Shown here piece by piece: positions 1 to 12,071 of a stretch of DNA of 64,000 nucleotides; position 1 is the stretch's first letter; every line of letters begins with the position of its first letter. Origin of the DNA: Schistocephalus solidus (taxonomy: Eukaryota; Platyhelminthes; Cestoda; Diphyllobothriidea; Diphyllobothriidae); NCBI GenBank assembly GCA_017591395.1, contig WEDG01000184.1:40747-104746 (forward strand). The letters run 5' to 3'. The notes below the pieces were generated by a model. The model ran no database searches. It saw only the letters and a program-made list of their open reading frames with translations, and was not told the origin of the DNA. A program made the translations under genes and the position numbers.

Positions 1-2
1 AT

Positions 3-909
3 CTAGGAAGCACGCTGTCACGCAACACGAGAATCGATGACGGAGTTGCCCAACGGATCTCCAAAGCTAGTCAGGCCTTCGGCCGGCTGCAGGCCTCCGT
101 GTGGAATCGCCATGGTATTCACCTGAACACCAAACTGAAGATGTACAAGGCCGTCGTCTTGTAGACACTCCTTTACGGAGCGGAAACCTGGATCGTCTAC
201 TCGAACCAAGCCAGGAATCTGAATCACTTCCATCTTAGCTGCCTCCGCAGAATACTGAAGCTTAGATGGCAAGACAGGATCCCGGACATGGAAGTCCTGG
301 AGCAGACCGGAATCCTTAGCATCCACGCCATGCTGAGGCAAGTACAACTGCAATGGAGCGGCCACCTAGTGAGAATGGACGACGAGCGACTACCCAAACG
401 ACTTTTCTACGGAGATGTTGCTACGGGTGCTCGTCGACAGGGAGGTCATAAACGACACTACAAGGACACTTTTAAGAAATCTCTGAAGCAACTGCCAATC
501 AACCCGGCGACCTGGGAGGACCTCAACCAGGATAGACCGGCATGGAGAAGATCCATGAAGGCTGGTTCAGCAATCTATGAGGCCAACCGGATCGCCGCCG
601 CCAAGGCCAAAAGAGCGGCACGAAAGTCACCAGCGACCCGGACCAACACCATCGACGCCCAGGCCCAGGCCTCTGTCAACGCATCTTCCGCGCGCGAATC
701 GGCCTGGTCGGAAATTTTCGAACGAAATGCACCAACAAATCGACAGTTCTAACTTCTACGTCAAATTCTGGAAACCCTCCTTCGGACTCGCCCGCACTCA
801 CCACTGGCATCAATTCCATTACTCCAACCATCATAGACACCACATCCCAATACTCAACGCCTGTTACCCCATCTACCGCTACCAACACCACAGCGTTTTC
901 CTTAAATAG
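3..909 (+). pseudogene. LINE reverse-transcriptase 3' end, decayed
   Basis: Frame 3 reads through the end of a [80 protein letters not shown], then [19 protein letters not shown]. This thumb/C-terminal arrangement belongs to a LINE group I recall as very common in tapeworm genomes. A TAG at 162-164 interrupts it. A frameshift near 660-700 moves the C-terminal zinc-finger-like part ([20 protein letters not shown], one finger Cys changed or shifted) into another frame, followed by a Thr/Ser/Pro tail to about 909. The 5' part lies outside the window. It is not functional. Confidence 0.8.
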
Positions 910-1164
910 TCAAAAAATTCCCATTTTCGGAAGGTTCACATGGAAGAGAGAGGAGTTAAGTAAACTCAAGTTTAGGTCAAGGCGTTGACAGTGCCTGTTA
1001 TTGCATCGAAACGGCGATTTAGCTTGTTTTCGAAAATTTTCATAATTCACGTAGGTCAGCGAGTCGAAGCACTGGCTGTGGTTCACGCTACAACAATGGC
1101 GAATTCCAGTGGCGGACTGCAGATTCCATAGAACGGAAAGAACGATGTGCACAGGGAATTGCCT

Positions 1165-2013
1165 AGTTCAAAAATTCTGAAAGTGGGTTTACTATTAGAA
1201 AACTTCACTTAGGCGGGGTTGTGATATTGATAATCGTGCAATAAAATCTGAAGATCTTTCAATCGGGCTAGGACGCCCTAGGTATGAAATAAGTACTCAC
1301 GTGGTTTGAAGCTTTCTTACTGATTTACGATGGCCATATACACTGAATTATATTGTATAGAAAAAAATGCGCCAAAATTGTCTTGGATAGTGATAAGTAT
1401 TTAAGGCAGACATATTCAATTCCCGATTACGTTTAAACGTGACCCGTAGGTGCACTTGCGCCAAGCTGTGCGTGTAAGAAAAATCATATATTTTTGTACG
1501 TTAGTAAGAAGATGTCATACAGGGCTCATGACAATTTCCAATGGAAGTGGACCACGTTGCATACTTCATAAGCAGCATTAATTTAGAGGTAAATAGGATG
1601 GTCTTGAATTTACACTCCAAGGTCTAAAAATAATTCATAAAAAAACTATTTTAAAACCGAAAAACAACCTTTTTCAAGGATCAAGTTTAAAAAATACATA
1701 ATTTTCTGCCAAATAAGTATTTTTTTCTAGGGTTGTATAAAAGTTATTTCAATTAACAGGGTCGTCGAAAATCAATGGGAAAAACTGCATACGACATAAA
1801 TGGTCATTTTTACCGAGTGTGGTTTGAGTGGGCAGCCGGAAGGAAACTCGTTAAAAACAAAGCATCCTGGCGCACGTGAAATATAGTGGGATTATACTGT
1901 ATAATAATCAATATTAAAATACCACCTAAGCAATTCCTTCTCGTCTAAAAGACATTTGAGAATTTCGATTAACATTTGAGAAGATAGGCCAGCTACTGCA
2001 CCGAAGCAATATC
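1165..2013. mobile_element. MITE-like element, diverged long-TIR copy (family D)
   Basis: The left part (ATTCTGAAAGTGGGTTT near 1175, GATATTGATAATCGTGCA near 1222, GGCTAGGACGCC near 1265) matches the left arm of the better-preserved copy at 23943. The right part (GAGAATTTCGATTAACATTTGAG and GATAGGCCAGCTACTG near 1960-2005) matches its right arm. AT-rich and non-coding between. Confidence 0.5.
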
Positions 2014-2859
2014 TTGTCTTTAAATACCTTGACCAACTGCTAGGTAAGTACAAAACTTTCGCACATAACAAACGGTTTGAAACAATTAGTGGTCAATACA
2101 AAGGGGCTCACGTCACCTAGACTCCAGTGAATTCCAATCGACCTCTAATCTATGGGCAGATCGGCTCATAATCAAAGGAACTTTGTAACCAAGTTAGCCT
2201 GACAGCATGCATTTGTGGTTCATATTAAAGAGTAGTAATAACAAACAAAAAGAGTGCAGAGTCGGAAATTTAGCATGGATTGTAGGTAAGGATGAGGAAG
2301 CAGTTGTCTTAAGCAGCCGTTGGTGCCTATGACATAGTTGTGGGGGAGGTAGCAAAGTAGGTGGCAGTCACATACCTTGCCGTCGATCACAGGCGTGACT
2401 TCACAAAAGGGCACGTACAGTTTCCTTTCAAGAATGCGCCGACCCGTTATGCGACGACGTACTGACAGTACATCAAAGCGTGAGCGGCCAGTACCTGCGC
2501 ACACGCGCGCACGAAGTACAAATTGGCAATCTGCGGGCCTGAGAACAATTAAACGCCAGCAAAGAGAAGGCTGAAACCATTCTATAAGCTCTTAACCAGG
2601 AGCCTTCACAGGAGGCGTCGCGTCGCACGGTGAGAGGGAAGGACAGCAATAGGGCAGTCTAAACATTGGGACTGGGCGAGAGAAAATGATGAATAGCCGT
2701 GAGTCTTATGCCTTTCCCAGAGTAAGAGATTTTCCTGATAGTTGGAACATCGCAGGCTATGCAAGGTGTAACAAACATCTACGCATAACCGCATTTTATG
2801 TGATAGACACAACAGAGGCCAGTTAACGTTTACGTCGCTCTCTTTCTCTCTCTCTCACA

Positions 2860-3236
2860 CACACGATAGTTCGACCGTCGTAGTCCGACGATGTCCACCA
2901 TATGCTTCATGGAAGGGTGGTGCAGGGACGGTGACTTGCGCGTGAATTAGTTTTAAGTGATAGTAGCCTTGCGCTGCAGCTACCGCACTCTCTCCTCCTT
3001 CCCCACCTGAGCCCGGTGTCGACAGAGTCAAGAAGACCGGAGGCGAGAGAGGACGCAGGTGGCTGGCGCGGCCGGGTCCCCTAAGTCCTAGCCACCCCTA
3101 GGCGTGCCACCACACCTCCCATGTTTGGCATTTATCAGCGGAGCGCAACCCGAATAACGCATGCCGTGCCCTGATGTGGCCCCCGTGTTGGTCCAACGCA
3201 TCTACCACGTGTCCCGTTTAGGGGGCAAAACCGACA
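2860..3236 (+). repeat. Dispersed repeat family A, long 3' form
   Basis: Shares with copies at 28475 and 40465 the order: CCGTCGTAGTCCGACGATG, GGTGGTGCAGGGACGGTGA, TTAGTTTTAAGTGATAGTAG, GAGTCAAGAAGACCGGAGGC, CCCGAATAACGC, GGCCCCCGTGTTGGTCC, CCCGTTTAGGGGGCA. No coding content; the element class is unknown. Confidence 0.75.
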
Positions 3237-4999
3237 AACACACACACACACACCTCGAATTTAATCCCGTTTAACTCTTATTCATTCCAACTTATTTGGG
3301 CATTTTTTAACATCTCCTGACCTTCATAGTAAGCTGCCTGTAAGCAGGGCATCCTGATGTTTATTGAACGTTAAAACGCAGTTGTTGTGAACTGTCTCAA
3401 AATGAAAATGCACTTATTTCCAAACGCCCGCGTTCTTGCTGTCATTGCTTCAAATCTGTACAAACTAGAATAAGCGAAATGAGCAGTAACTTACCGACAC
3501 GAATGCAAATGAATGACTTAACGGATGACGACAATTAGCCTCACAAATCGATGAAAATCCTCAGTTAACTAGTTCGCGTGAAAGCATTTGGTGGACAAGA
3601 ATTACCCGTTAAAAGGGGTTGTGATGTTGGTGGTTCGAACAACAGTTCATTTCGTTCTCTGCGGTGAAAGCTTTTTGACGCTTACGTGCACACAGTAGTT
3701 TTCTTCGGATAAGGAGGTGAAGTCACGTTGAAATGGAATTCACGGGGGAACGGTAAGCTATGTACAGCACCAAGAAAATCAGAAACCCAGGATATATTTT
3801 TCTTTATGCTTGACGATGAAAAAGTGTGCAAATTGCAAATATTTCACGCCAGAACAATTATCCGTTTTACATCAATGTCGAAGCACCAGGAATCAACCGA
3901 AGGCTGTGTCGGTGAAACCGCCAATGAAGTCACCCCAGAGCTTTCAAGTCGCTATCCGCTATGGCTATCCGAAATAAAGATCCTACGATTTGCACGAGTT
4001 GCTCGGCTATGAATTTTCCCATAAATGACTTCTGGAGAACAAATTTTCAAGATGGAAACTAAAAGCGGAGCAACAAAGAATGACTGACCGAAAATTTATT
4101 ACTTTTCTTTCGAAAAAATGGTAAGGTCACTTATAAGACACTTCCGTAAATACACGTACTGACGATGTCTGCTGCCCCACGCATGGGTGGACAAGGTGAG
4201 ACAGCGAGCGCTATGATCGTCACTAATTTAGGCACCGGACTGATATGGGTGGAGAGGGAGAGATAACGTTGGGTGGGTGGGAAGGCGGCACAACTACATA
4301 CATCGCCAATGCAAATTACCGGTGAGGGTGGTGGAAACGTGGTGGTGAAAAGCGCAATGCCAGTGGTGCTTCATAAATAAGAGCTCTGGTACAGACAACA
4401 AGGAAATAAAACAACCCAGTTCGCGAGTTAGACGCGCGACTGGTGCGCCCTCGGTTCGCGCAAGTGATAGCCGAAAGCATATGGGAAGAACCGAAGTTGG
4501 AGTAGGAAGTGCATGTTCATGTATTCTATTCATGCCAGATTGGCTAAATTCGTATCGGGCAAGGGTAAGAAGGCAGGGATTTACAGGAAGTGGTTTTAAC
4601 CACAGCGAGTAAGCTACACAAAGTTGACATATCAAACAAGTAAAACTTAAGTACAATCGAACGCAATCACAGAAGACAAAAACCTACTGCGCTAAAGGAC
4701 CTAAAAGTGGGCAAAACAGGAGAAAAGCGCCACTCAGACAGAAAACTGATCTAGTCCCAATTCTCAGGATTCTGTCTGAGTACTGCCTGTTCGTTACCGG
4801 TCGGGCGTTCTGTGATTAACCTGGACAGAACCCGAAGGGCGGATCAGGGCAAATTGCATGCAAAGCCTGAGCAAAATGATAGATGATTTGAATTAGAGAT
4901 GCGAAACCGAATTGTGCTCTCAATATACAATCCAAAAGTATAATTCCTTATCAAGCTTTTCCTGACTGCAATAGCGGTGGGATGCGAGCCTGTAACTGG

Positions 5000-5190
5000 T
5001 CTCCCGCCACACTCTTCTTGACTTAGTCATGACTCCGCGGGCCGGTAGGGGAGGAGGAGAGTGCAGTAGATGCAACGCAAATCTACTATCATGATAACTT
5101 CATGCACATACAAGTCGCTGTCCATGCTGCAGGGCACAGGGTGGTCCTCTTCGGAATCGACGGCTGGGCAGTCACCACCCACCGTTTTGT
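5000..5190 (-). repeat. Dispersed repeat family A, 5' part only
   Basis: Reverse-oriented fragment containing TCTTCTTGACTTAGTCATGA, GTGCAGTAGATGCAACGCAA and a CCATGCTGCAGGGCAC segment, matching the 5' half of family A. The 3' half is absent. Confidence 0.6.
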
Positions 5191-5229
5191 GGATCGTGTA
5201 CGAGCTGGTTATTTGTGTCAACCAAAACC

Positions 5230-5400
5230 GATTTGAATATTGCCGGCACAGACAAGGGAGACAGAAATAGCCATTTCTGGCTTATCAGCCGCCGCCAGGC
5301 AGTCATACCCAACATCAGGTTGTGCACCACCCGAGGAGCGAACCTGCGGCCCGTTGATGGGAAGTCCAACGCCATAAGCATTGGACAACGAATGCAAGTC
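5230..5400 (-). mobile_element. tRNA-derived SINE (family B), inverted partner
   Basis: Minus-strand copy: on the plus strand it reads GACAAGGGAGACAG, CCATTTCTGGCTTATCAGCC, GCCAGGCAGTCATACCCAAC, then a decayed box-B complement. It abuts the plus-strand copy at 5399, giving a head-to-head pair. Confidence 0.6.
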
Positions 5401-5695
5401 AATATTTCCGATCTGAACCGGCAAGAAAACGAGCCCGCGGCTCAATGGTTCGAGCGTTGGACTTATGAGCAACGGGTTGTGCGTTCGATCCTCGAGTGGC
5501 GCAACACCTGGTGTTGGGTATGACGGGCTGACGACGGCTAAGAAGCCAGAAATGGCCATTCCAGTCTCCCTTGTCTTTCTCGTCAATATTCACCTGCCTC
5601 CTTCTACTACTAGCCGCTGTGCGGCTGCTAGCGGGGCTCGAGAGTGAGCCTCAAGGCATAGAGAAATGAGTGAGTTCCGGTAGCGATCGGTGAGG
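5399..5695 (+). mobile_element. tRNA-derived SINE (family B)
   Basis: The tRNA-like head GCCCGCGGCTCAATGGTTCG (box A-like, about 5433-5452) and GTGCGTTCGATCCTCG (box B-like, about 5479-5494) is followed by the family body: GGTATGACGGGCTGACGACG, GCCAGAAATGGCCATTCCAG, and a tail with GGCTGCTAGCGGGGCTCGAG and AGTGAGTTCC. Confidence 0.7.
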
Positions 5696-5788
5696 TAACT
5701 ATAAAACGGTGTCAAAGACCCTCGAGAACGAAAAGACATGCATAGTCAGTAGGACTTGGTTGGCTTGCTCGTCCGCTCGCTTTCTCAC

Positions 5789-6322
5789 CTTAACAATGTT
5801 TGCAAAGAGAATATCAAAGCCGGGTGAATTGTCGATGTGAGCAAATATCTTTAAGGCCAGGAGGTGAGCCGCCGCGGTGCGGCGACGACGCGCCTCCACA
5901 CCGAGCCCATGCCCGGTGTAAGGCGAGAAGGCAGACACTGCAGTGGGGTCTACAGCGGCTGCCGAGCCTGCGCCACCGCCGAAGGAGGTGCTCTGTTCGG
6001 CAGCCAGCTGATCCGTGTGCGCCGGACTGGCAAAGCGTCCACTGCGATGGCAATGGTGACCCGCAGCAGCAGCGCTCCGTCTGGAGGGCAACCAAGGTGC
6101 CACGCCGGAGACAGAGGGGTGTGTGGCGACAAATTCAGAGAGCATTTGAAGCCGAAATTCCTCCACCCGACGACGTTCTTTCGGCAAGGACCTGACAGCG
6201 TTCTCTTCTGGTACTGGGGGTGGCTGTTGCGGTTGATCACAGGAGTTCGCCCCAGCGGCCCCGTTGGACAACTGCTGGGAGGCTTCCTGTATCCAGGTGG
6301 CTTGGTGGAAACGCCTCGAAGT
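5789..6322 (-). CDS. NIPBL: NIPBL exon 11 (last in window): FHQATWIQE helix onward
   Basis: A 534-base exon coding residues 2142-2319. The acceptor is GTTTAATTTCAG (AG 6324-6323) and the donor GTGAGA (5788-5783), phase 0. The opening [18 protein letters not shown] matches the family's [30 protein letters not shown] parallels the family's ENRKKFLRSII helix, and the end [12 protein letters not shown] parallels SFDIYLTQILRVL, which in NIPBL is followed directly by the HEAT repeats. The stretch between is Ala/Gly/Ser-rich and poorly conserved. I found no continuation exon in 1-5788, so the next one is presumably off the left edge. Confidence 0.8.
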
Positions 6323-9300
6323 CTGAAATTAAACCGGGTAAAGACAGTTCTGTTGAAAAGCAGTACAGTATACACGAAGACCTTATTAGTAGCATTGACA
6401 AAGGTCCAAGGGCAACCCTGAAACTCATAGTACTGATGTCTTTTTGCGGACATTCTTGTGGAAAGGGCGTATTGTGAAGGTAATGAAGGTGAAATGGGCT
6501 CTCGAAGGCTCATAAGTATCACGAAGAATCATGCTGGCGCTCATGTGTTCGAATGAGGGTTCACACGGAAAGGGGTGTGATTGCCTCAAGAGGGGGGGTA
6601 TGACTAATTGGCACGACGAGTGCGGACTGTATCACCACAAACGAACTCGGCGTGTTCCACTTAAAGACTCGTTCTCCGAAAAAGAGTGTGGAAAACCTCC
6701 AGATTTCCTTCCTCGTCTACTTCGGACCACAGCTCAACGATTCCAACTGGTGAGGGCTAGCTGGACCGACGTCGCGAACACACAGGTACTTGTGACGATT
6801 ATGATATCGGCAGTAACGAAGGGCCCCGTGAGGCGAACCGGTACAGTGGCAATGGGAAAAACCATAAGCATTATTACCAGATATGCGAACGTGAGGGGTG
6901 GGCTAAATGGATCAAGATCAAGTATCAAGAGAAGCAAATGGAGGAAGGGTGAGGGGGCGCGGATAAAACGCACCAGGGCAAGGCCATCAAAGTGCTGAAA
7001 GCGCAGCTTGTAGAACAGCTGATAGGCAAAGTCACGCTGCACTATATACTCCTGGAGCCTTACAGCTGACCGGTCCATCCATCGCCGATGGACAGTTGAG
7101 AAGAGGAGGGAGGTGTCGTCACAGGCTAGGGTAAGATGGTACATGCTTAACACGGACGAATTAAGGAAGGAGGAGACACAGAGTTTGGCCTCAGTCAGGC
7201 TTAGATCCACACCAGCCCTGCTTTCGATCGCCTCCGGTGAGGAGACGGCGGCAGCGGTGTGTGTTGGATAGCCACCAGCGCGACGCAAGGCAGACAGTCT
7301 TCGGAGACCTCCGGCAAGAGTTATGAGTTGTTCAGCCGCCAGAAGTCGGGTCCCAGTCTCCGACGCTCGACTTGAAGCAGATGAGTGATGATGATTGGAT
7401 TGTCCCCGGCTTGAAGTCAGCGAGAGTTGTTGGATGAAGAGGGTGCCAAAAACATTGAGCAGGAGATTGGCTGCGGGCCACTCAAGGGGAGCATCGGCAG
7501 CGACCCGAAGAAAGTCCATAAGGACGGTCTCGAGGATTGGCTTGAGGTCCTCTTCACCCTTAAAGGAAGCTCTGCAAGACGGCAAAATAGAGTGCGTTTG
7601 AGAGACTATAACAGAACAACCGGCGCGTATCATGCATACAAAAATGTACTAATGTCGATCAAGACGTGTCGTGCAGGGCAGGCGGCAACGTGGTCATAAA
7701 AAACCAACTTCATAGTGAAGCTGATACACCAGGTTGACCTAAACTGGATGTTATTACGCGATCAAGAGTTAACAACATTTTAGTCTTTCATTAATGAAAA
7801 CCCAAATATGTGTGCGAAACCGTGAAGAATGCAGTTTCTATACAAACTGGCATGTGTCTCCAATATGCATGAAGGTCTAGAGCATCATATGCAACGGTAA
7901 AGGATTCCAAATAGTGGCTAAAAGATGCGCCAAGGAAAAAAAACGTGTTAAAAAGAGGGGATTGAGTGATCATTAGCGTGTACAGAACAACTACGGACGG
8001 GACTATACGAAATCGAGGGAGAACAAAGAAAAATAATTAAAGTTGGGAAAGTTCAATGGAGACTCGGTTAGTCTGGCACACGAGATTTTACTCATGAAAA
8101 ACACGCTGAAATAGTACAATGTGGTTTTGAATAAAAGGATTACTTAAGCCACGTCGTGATGCACATTAGCCTGTAACATAATGCCAGCGTATTTCATTCA
8201 CACCAGAATACTGGTTTTTGAAGGAGCTACGCGTATTCTCAGTAAAACTGACTAATTTAGTATTATTATTATTATTTTATATCGATGTTAGGAACATATT
8301 TTATGGGAATTATGCACAGGAACATACTTTCGGACAATTCTTGGTAGCAAAGTGCGTATTGATATATTCTGTGCTCGAAAAAGCGTAGTTTACACCTTTT
8401 AACAGTTTATAAATCCTTGTGTCCTTGGAACTGTTAGTTGTCATTGTACTTGAATTTAAGTTCTCCTCATTGCATTCGGTACATATTCAATTTAATGGAA
8501 CTCATATATTCCTCTAAACTATTGAGAAGATTCAAAAGACAACTAGGCGAGCATACGAGTTGCTTCCGATAACTTCTCTTCAGGCCAGTACAGTTATAGG
8601 GGAACGTTGAAACGTAGAAATTTAAAACATGAAATCGATAATATTCGTCCATTTGTGTAGGTTGTCTGAGAGGTGTGCATAGGGGGAGGATGATAAGAAA
8701 CAGTATGATAAGCGGCAGCGAGTGTTTGGTAGAGCCGTTCCAGGGGAAGGGGAAGGATAGAGATGGCGCGGGAGAATGCATGCAGTTAAGCGGTCGTTGG
8801 CCAAGCTAAGCGCGGAGCTTGTACGAGGTTCTTTTGTGCGCACAAGACCGGCTTCTTCAACCTAATGGCAGTCGCTTCTGCTGCTGCTAGTAGACGTTGA
8901 CCCACTGGCTTGGGGTAGTTTAGTGGGACCTTATAAATTACACGGAAATCTTCGCTGGGGTCCACACTATGTCCGGTGTCAACAAGATGTGCAAGGATTG
9001 CGCTTTTTACGCTCTTGACTTCCCCTTTGTTCAGCCATGCTGGGAAATGTTTTCTTATTCTTTTGGATAGGCGCCGACTCGTGCGACCAATATAACCTGC
9101 TCCACAGGAGCAAGTAAATGAGTAAATGCACATTGAGAAGATGACCTCTAGTGCTTAAAAAATGTTCAATGGCGATGGCAAACGTTAGATACTCCAAAAT
9201 GTCAGTAATAAACGTGCAGATACGATGCTACTTAAACAAACACTTGACGGTCTAAATTTTCCTCCTAATTACCAACTTTTTGAATCAGTGAAGGATACTC

Positions 9301-12004
9301 TTTTTGAAGCATAATTGTGAGGACGAGAAAATTCATGTAGATTTTCTATAAAATCTGTTCAGATTTACAAATAAAGCGAAAAAAATGAGAAAAATGAACA
9401 ATAATGAAGTAGTAATTCTAGCGAGTTTCACAAGTGGCTATAAAGTTTTCATTCAGAGCCATTGCGCGCTAATTGGCAGTGCAATCTCGTTAAGTAACCC
9501 TTCCTCAAAAAAACGCCTTTTAGTCGATCTTCCATGAGGTGCAACCACACGATTCTTTTCAGGTTTAGACTAACTAGGTGGTGGATGATGGAGCGTAGTG
9601 GCACGCAGGTCCAGATTGTGAGTGCTGGGATCCGTACCGCTGCGCCTATCCATTAGTTATTCCGGTAAAATTCTGGTCAAGTGTTTGATTTGGAGCAGGG
9701 AGTGTGGTGGTGGCACGCTTAGATGCGGATTTAGCCGTGCTACTCACCTGTGCGCAGTCCCACCACCGGTCTTCTTGACTCTGCCTTGACACCGGGTGGG
9801 GCTGTGAGAGGGTGGTAGATGCAGCGCAAGCCTACTATGACTTAAAACTAATTCACATGCAAGAAACCGCGCTCTCTTCCCACCCACACACAGCAGACAT
9901 AGTCGAAATTCGACGGGCGAACTGTCAAGCCACACGACAATCCAATGACCGAAAGCGACGACATTCGCCGCGTGCCACACGGAGTGGGTGCACCACCGGT
10001 GAGCTTTGTATGAATTAGTTTACAGTTGGGCTGACTTCGCAGCAGCTACCACACTCCCTTCTGCTTTCTTACACGTTATGCGCCGATAGTAGGACAACGT
10101 CAAGACGATCGAAGATGAGCGTGGACCCCCTGGCTAAGTTGAACAGCCCGAGTATCGGAGCTACACACGAACTGGTCCCTACCAGCCGACTGGGGTCTTA
10201 CCTTTATGCGAATATAAGGGTCACAGTTTGAGAATGATCCATTGCACCTAGACTGTTGACTCTGAGAAGGGTCTAAGTATAGCGCTAGATGACAGCCTTC
10301 GAAGCCACGAATTTTAGCGGGTCATGATATATCTGAGCGTTCGTTGATGAACGCTCAAAGATTGCTAACGAAACTCACTCGTCCCGATCTGCCTTGGGAA
10401 TGATTCTCAAGCCCCGCCAGCAGATGCACAGACGCTAGTGGTAGTAGAGGCAGAGTAAAAATGCCGACAATACAATAGGCACTGGAATTGCCATTTCTGG
10501 CTAGTCAGCCGTCATCAGCCAGTCATACACCCACCCGAGACTTGAACATACGACCTGTTGATTAGAAGTCCAACGCTCTAACCACTGAGTTACCAGCTCG
10601 TTGCCGTGCCAGTTTAGATTGGGAATACTAACTGCATTCGTTGATGAGCGCTCACCGATCGCTGACGGAACTCACTCGTCCCGTTCTGCCTTGGGGCTGC
10701 ACGCGAGCCCCGCCAGCAGCCGCACAGCGGTTAGAATCATAGGCAGATGATGACAACATAATGAGCCAGAAATGGCTACTCTAGTCTTCCTTGTCTTTGC
10801 CGACAATGTTTATCTGCCTAAGATCCAAACGTGTTAGACATATTATAAGCAGGAATGCGCTAATGAGTTGTGAGGATGGATTCCCGCTCATTCTTCTCTC
10901 TTCCATGCACCGGTCGACTGTCCGAAACGGTCAACCAACAGATAATGGGAGGGATGGTGTGCAGTGGCTGCCGAAACCAAACAGCCTGCTTACGACATGC
11001 ACCACACCAGAGGCAACGAAAATAAGGGAAAAACACGTAACTGCTACTGGTCTGGTAGCAATCTTGCTAGGAGGCTGGCAAAGCCATTCAGGTTGCAAAT
11101 GATACAAGCGCCACTGATGCTAATTTTATGGCCCCGGCACATGAGCACTTTGGGTTCTCGTCAGCAACCGGACCTAATTTTATTTCTGGTCAGCCACACT
11201 AGGGCTTGACATGCAGCGGGAGAATGAGTGGGGCCGAACCGGAGGTAACTTGACATACAACAGTCTAGCGCGTGGTCCTCCCTCACTGATGGAAACTCGT
11301 TATGCTTTAAATTATCATGACACCGTAGAGGGCTGACAAATGACGGGTTGGCCCGGTTTTTTTCCGGTCACAGAAAGGCAAACTGCAATGACCCCGTCTT
11401 AAGGTCCTTTGGACGGCACCTCTCACTTCTGCGAAATTCAAACTGACGAGATCTAATAAGAGTACAAATAAAGTAGCCGTATTGTGAATTAGCGTGCAAA
11501 CTAATCTCAAGATATTTCGGTTGCACTGGGATGCTGGTTTTTGATCGAGCTCTCTTTCGACCACCTGCAAAAATTACACCTGGAAAAAAGCGATCACTTA
11601 AGAAGCATGCATTTTTTTCCTTCGAGTTTCAATGCGCTTGTAAATGCAAGTTTATTTTATAGAAAAAAGGCATGCAAAAATAATTCTTTTTGCACCCAAT
11701 TTATAGGAAATTCCTTCTTCGTTCAATTTTATGCTTGAAAACAGGCACCCTTCGGATTTAAAAAGGTTTGTGGTAATGAGATTAGTAAAGGTCATGAAAT
11801 ATCCATTTATACAGCATAACACTTCTCCGTTTATTAATGCTACTTATGGATTATACCATATGGATCACGTCTATAGTTGCACCTATAGCAACATACCTAT
11901 AATATATATGTGGCATGTGTCTTATGACACAACGTTCAATTATCGCCAGTGGCTAGGGATCAAGTGTGATCCTAACCACATCAGTGAGTGTCATACGATT
12001 GTTT

Positions 12005-12071
<67 letters not shown>

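Larger units (their letters stand above)
910..5788. other. Intron following NIPBL exon 11 (open to the left)
   Basis: This is intronic sequence if the gene continues left. It holds a MITE-like copy (1165-2013), two copies of a dispersed repeat (2860-3236 and 5000-5190), a CA run (3238-3254) and two tRNA-derived SINE copies (5230-5695). In 2014-2850 and 3260-4990 I see no coding exon, RNA gene or other recognisable element. Confidence 0.5.

Noticed and set aside
3728..4012. A 94-codon frame 17 bases after an AAGGAGGTGA sequence that looks like a bacterial ribosome-binding site
   Set aside because: The window is clearly eukaryotic intronic DNA; the peptide has no recognisable features and the motif match is coincidental.
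5864..6421. Long plus-strand frame opposite NIPBL exon 11
   Set aside because: Antisense shadow of a GC-rich coding exon; no homology of its own.
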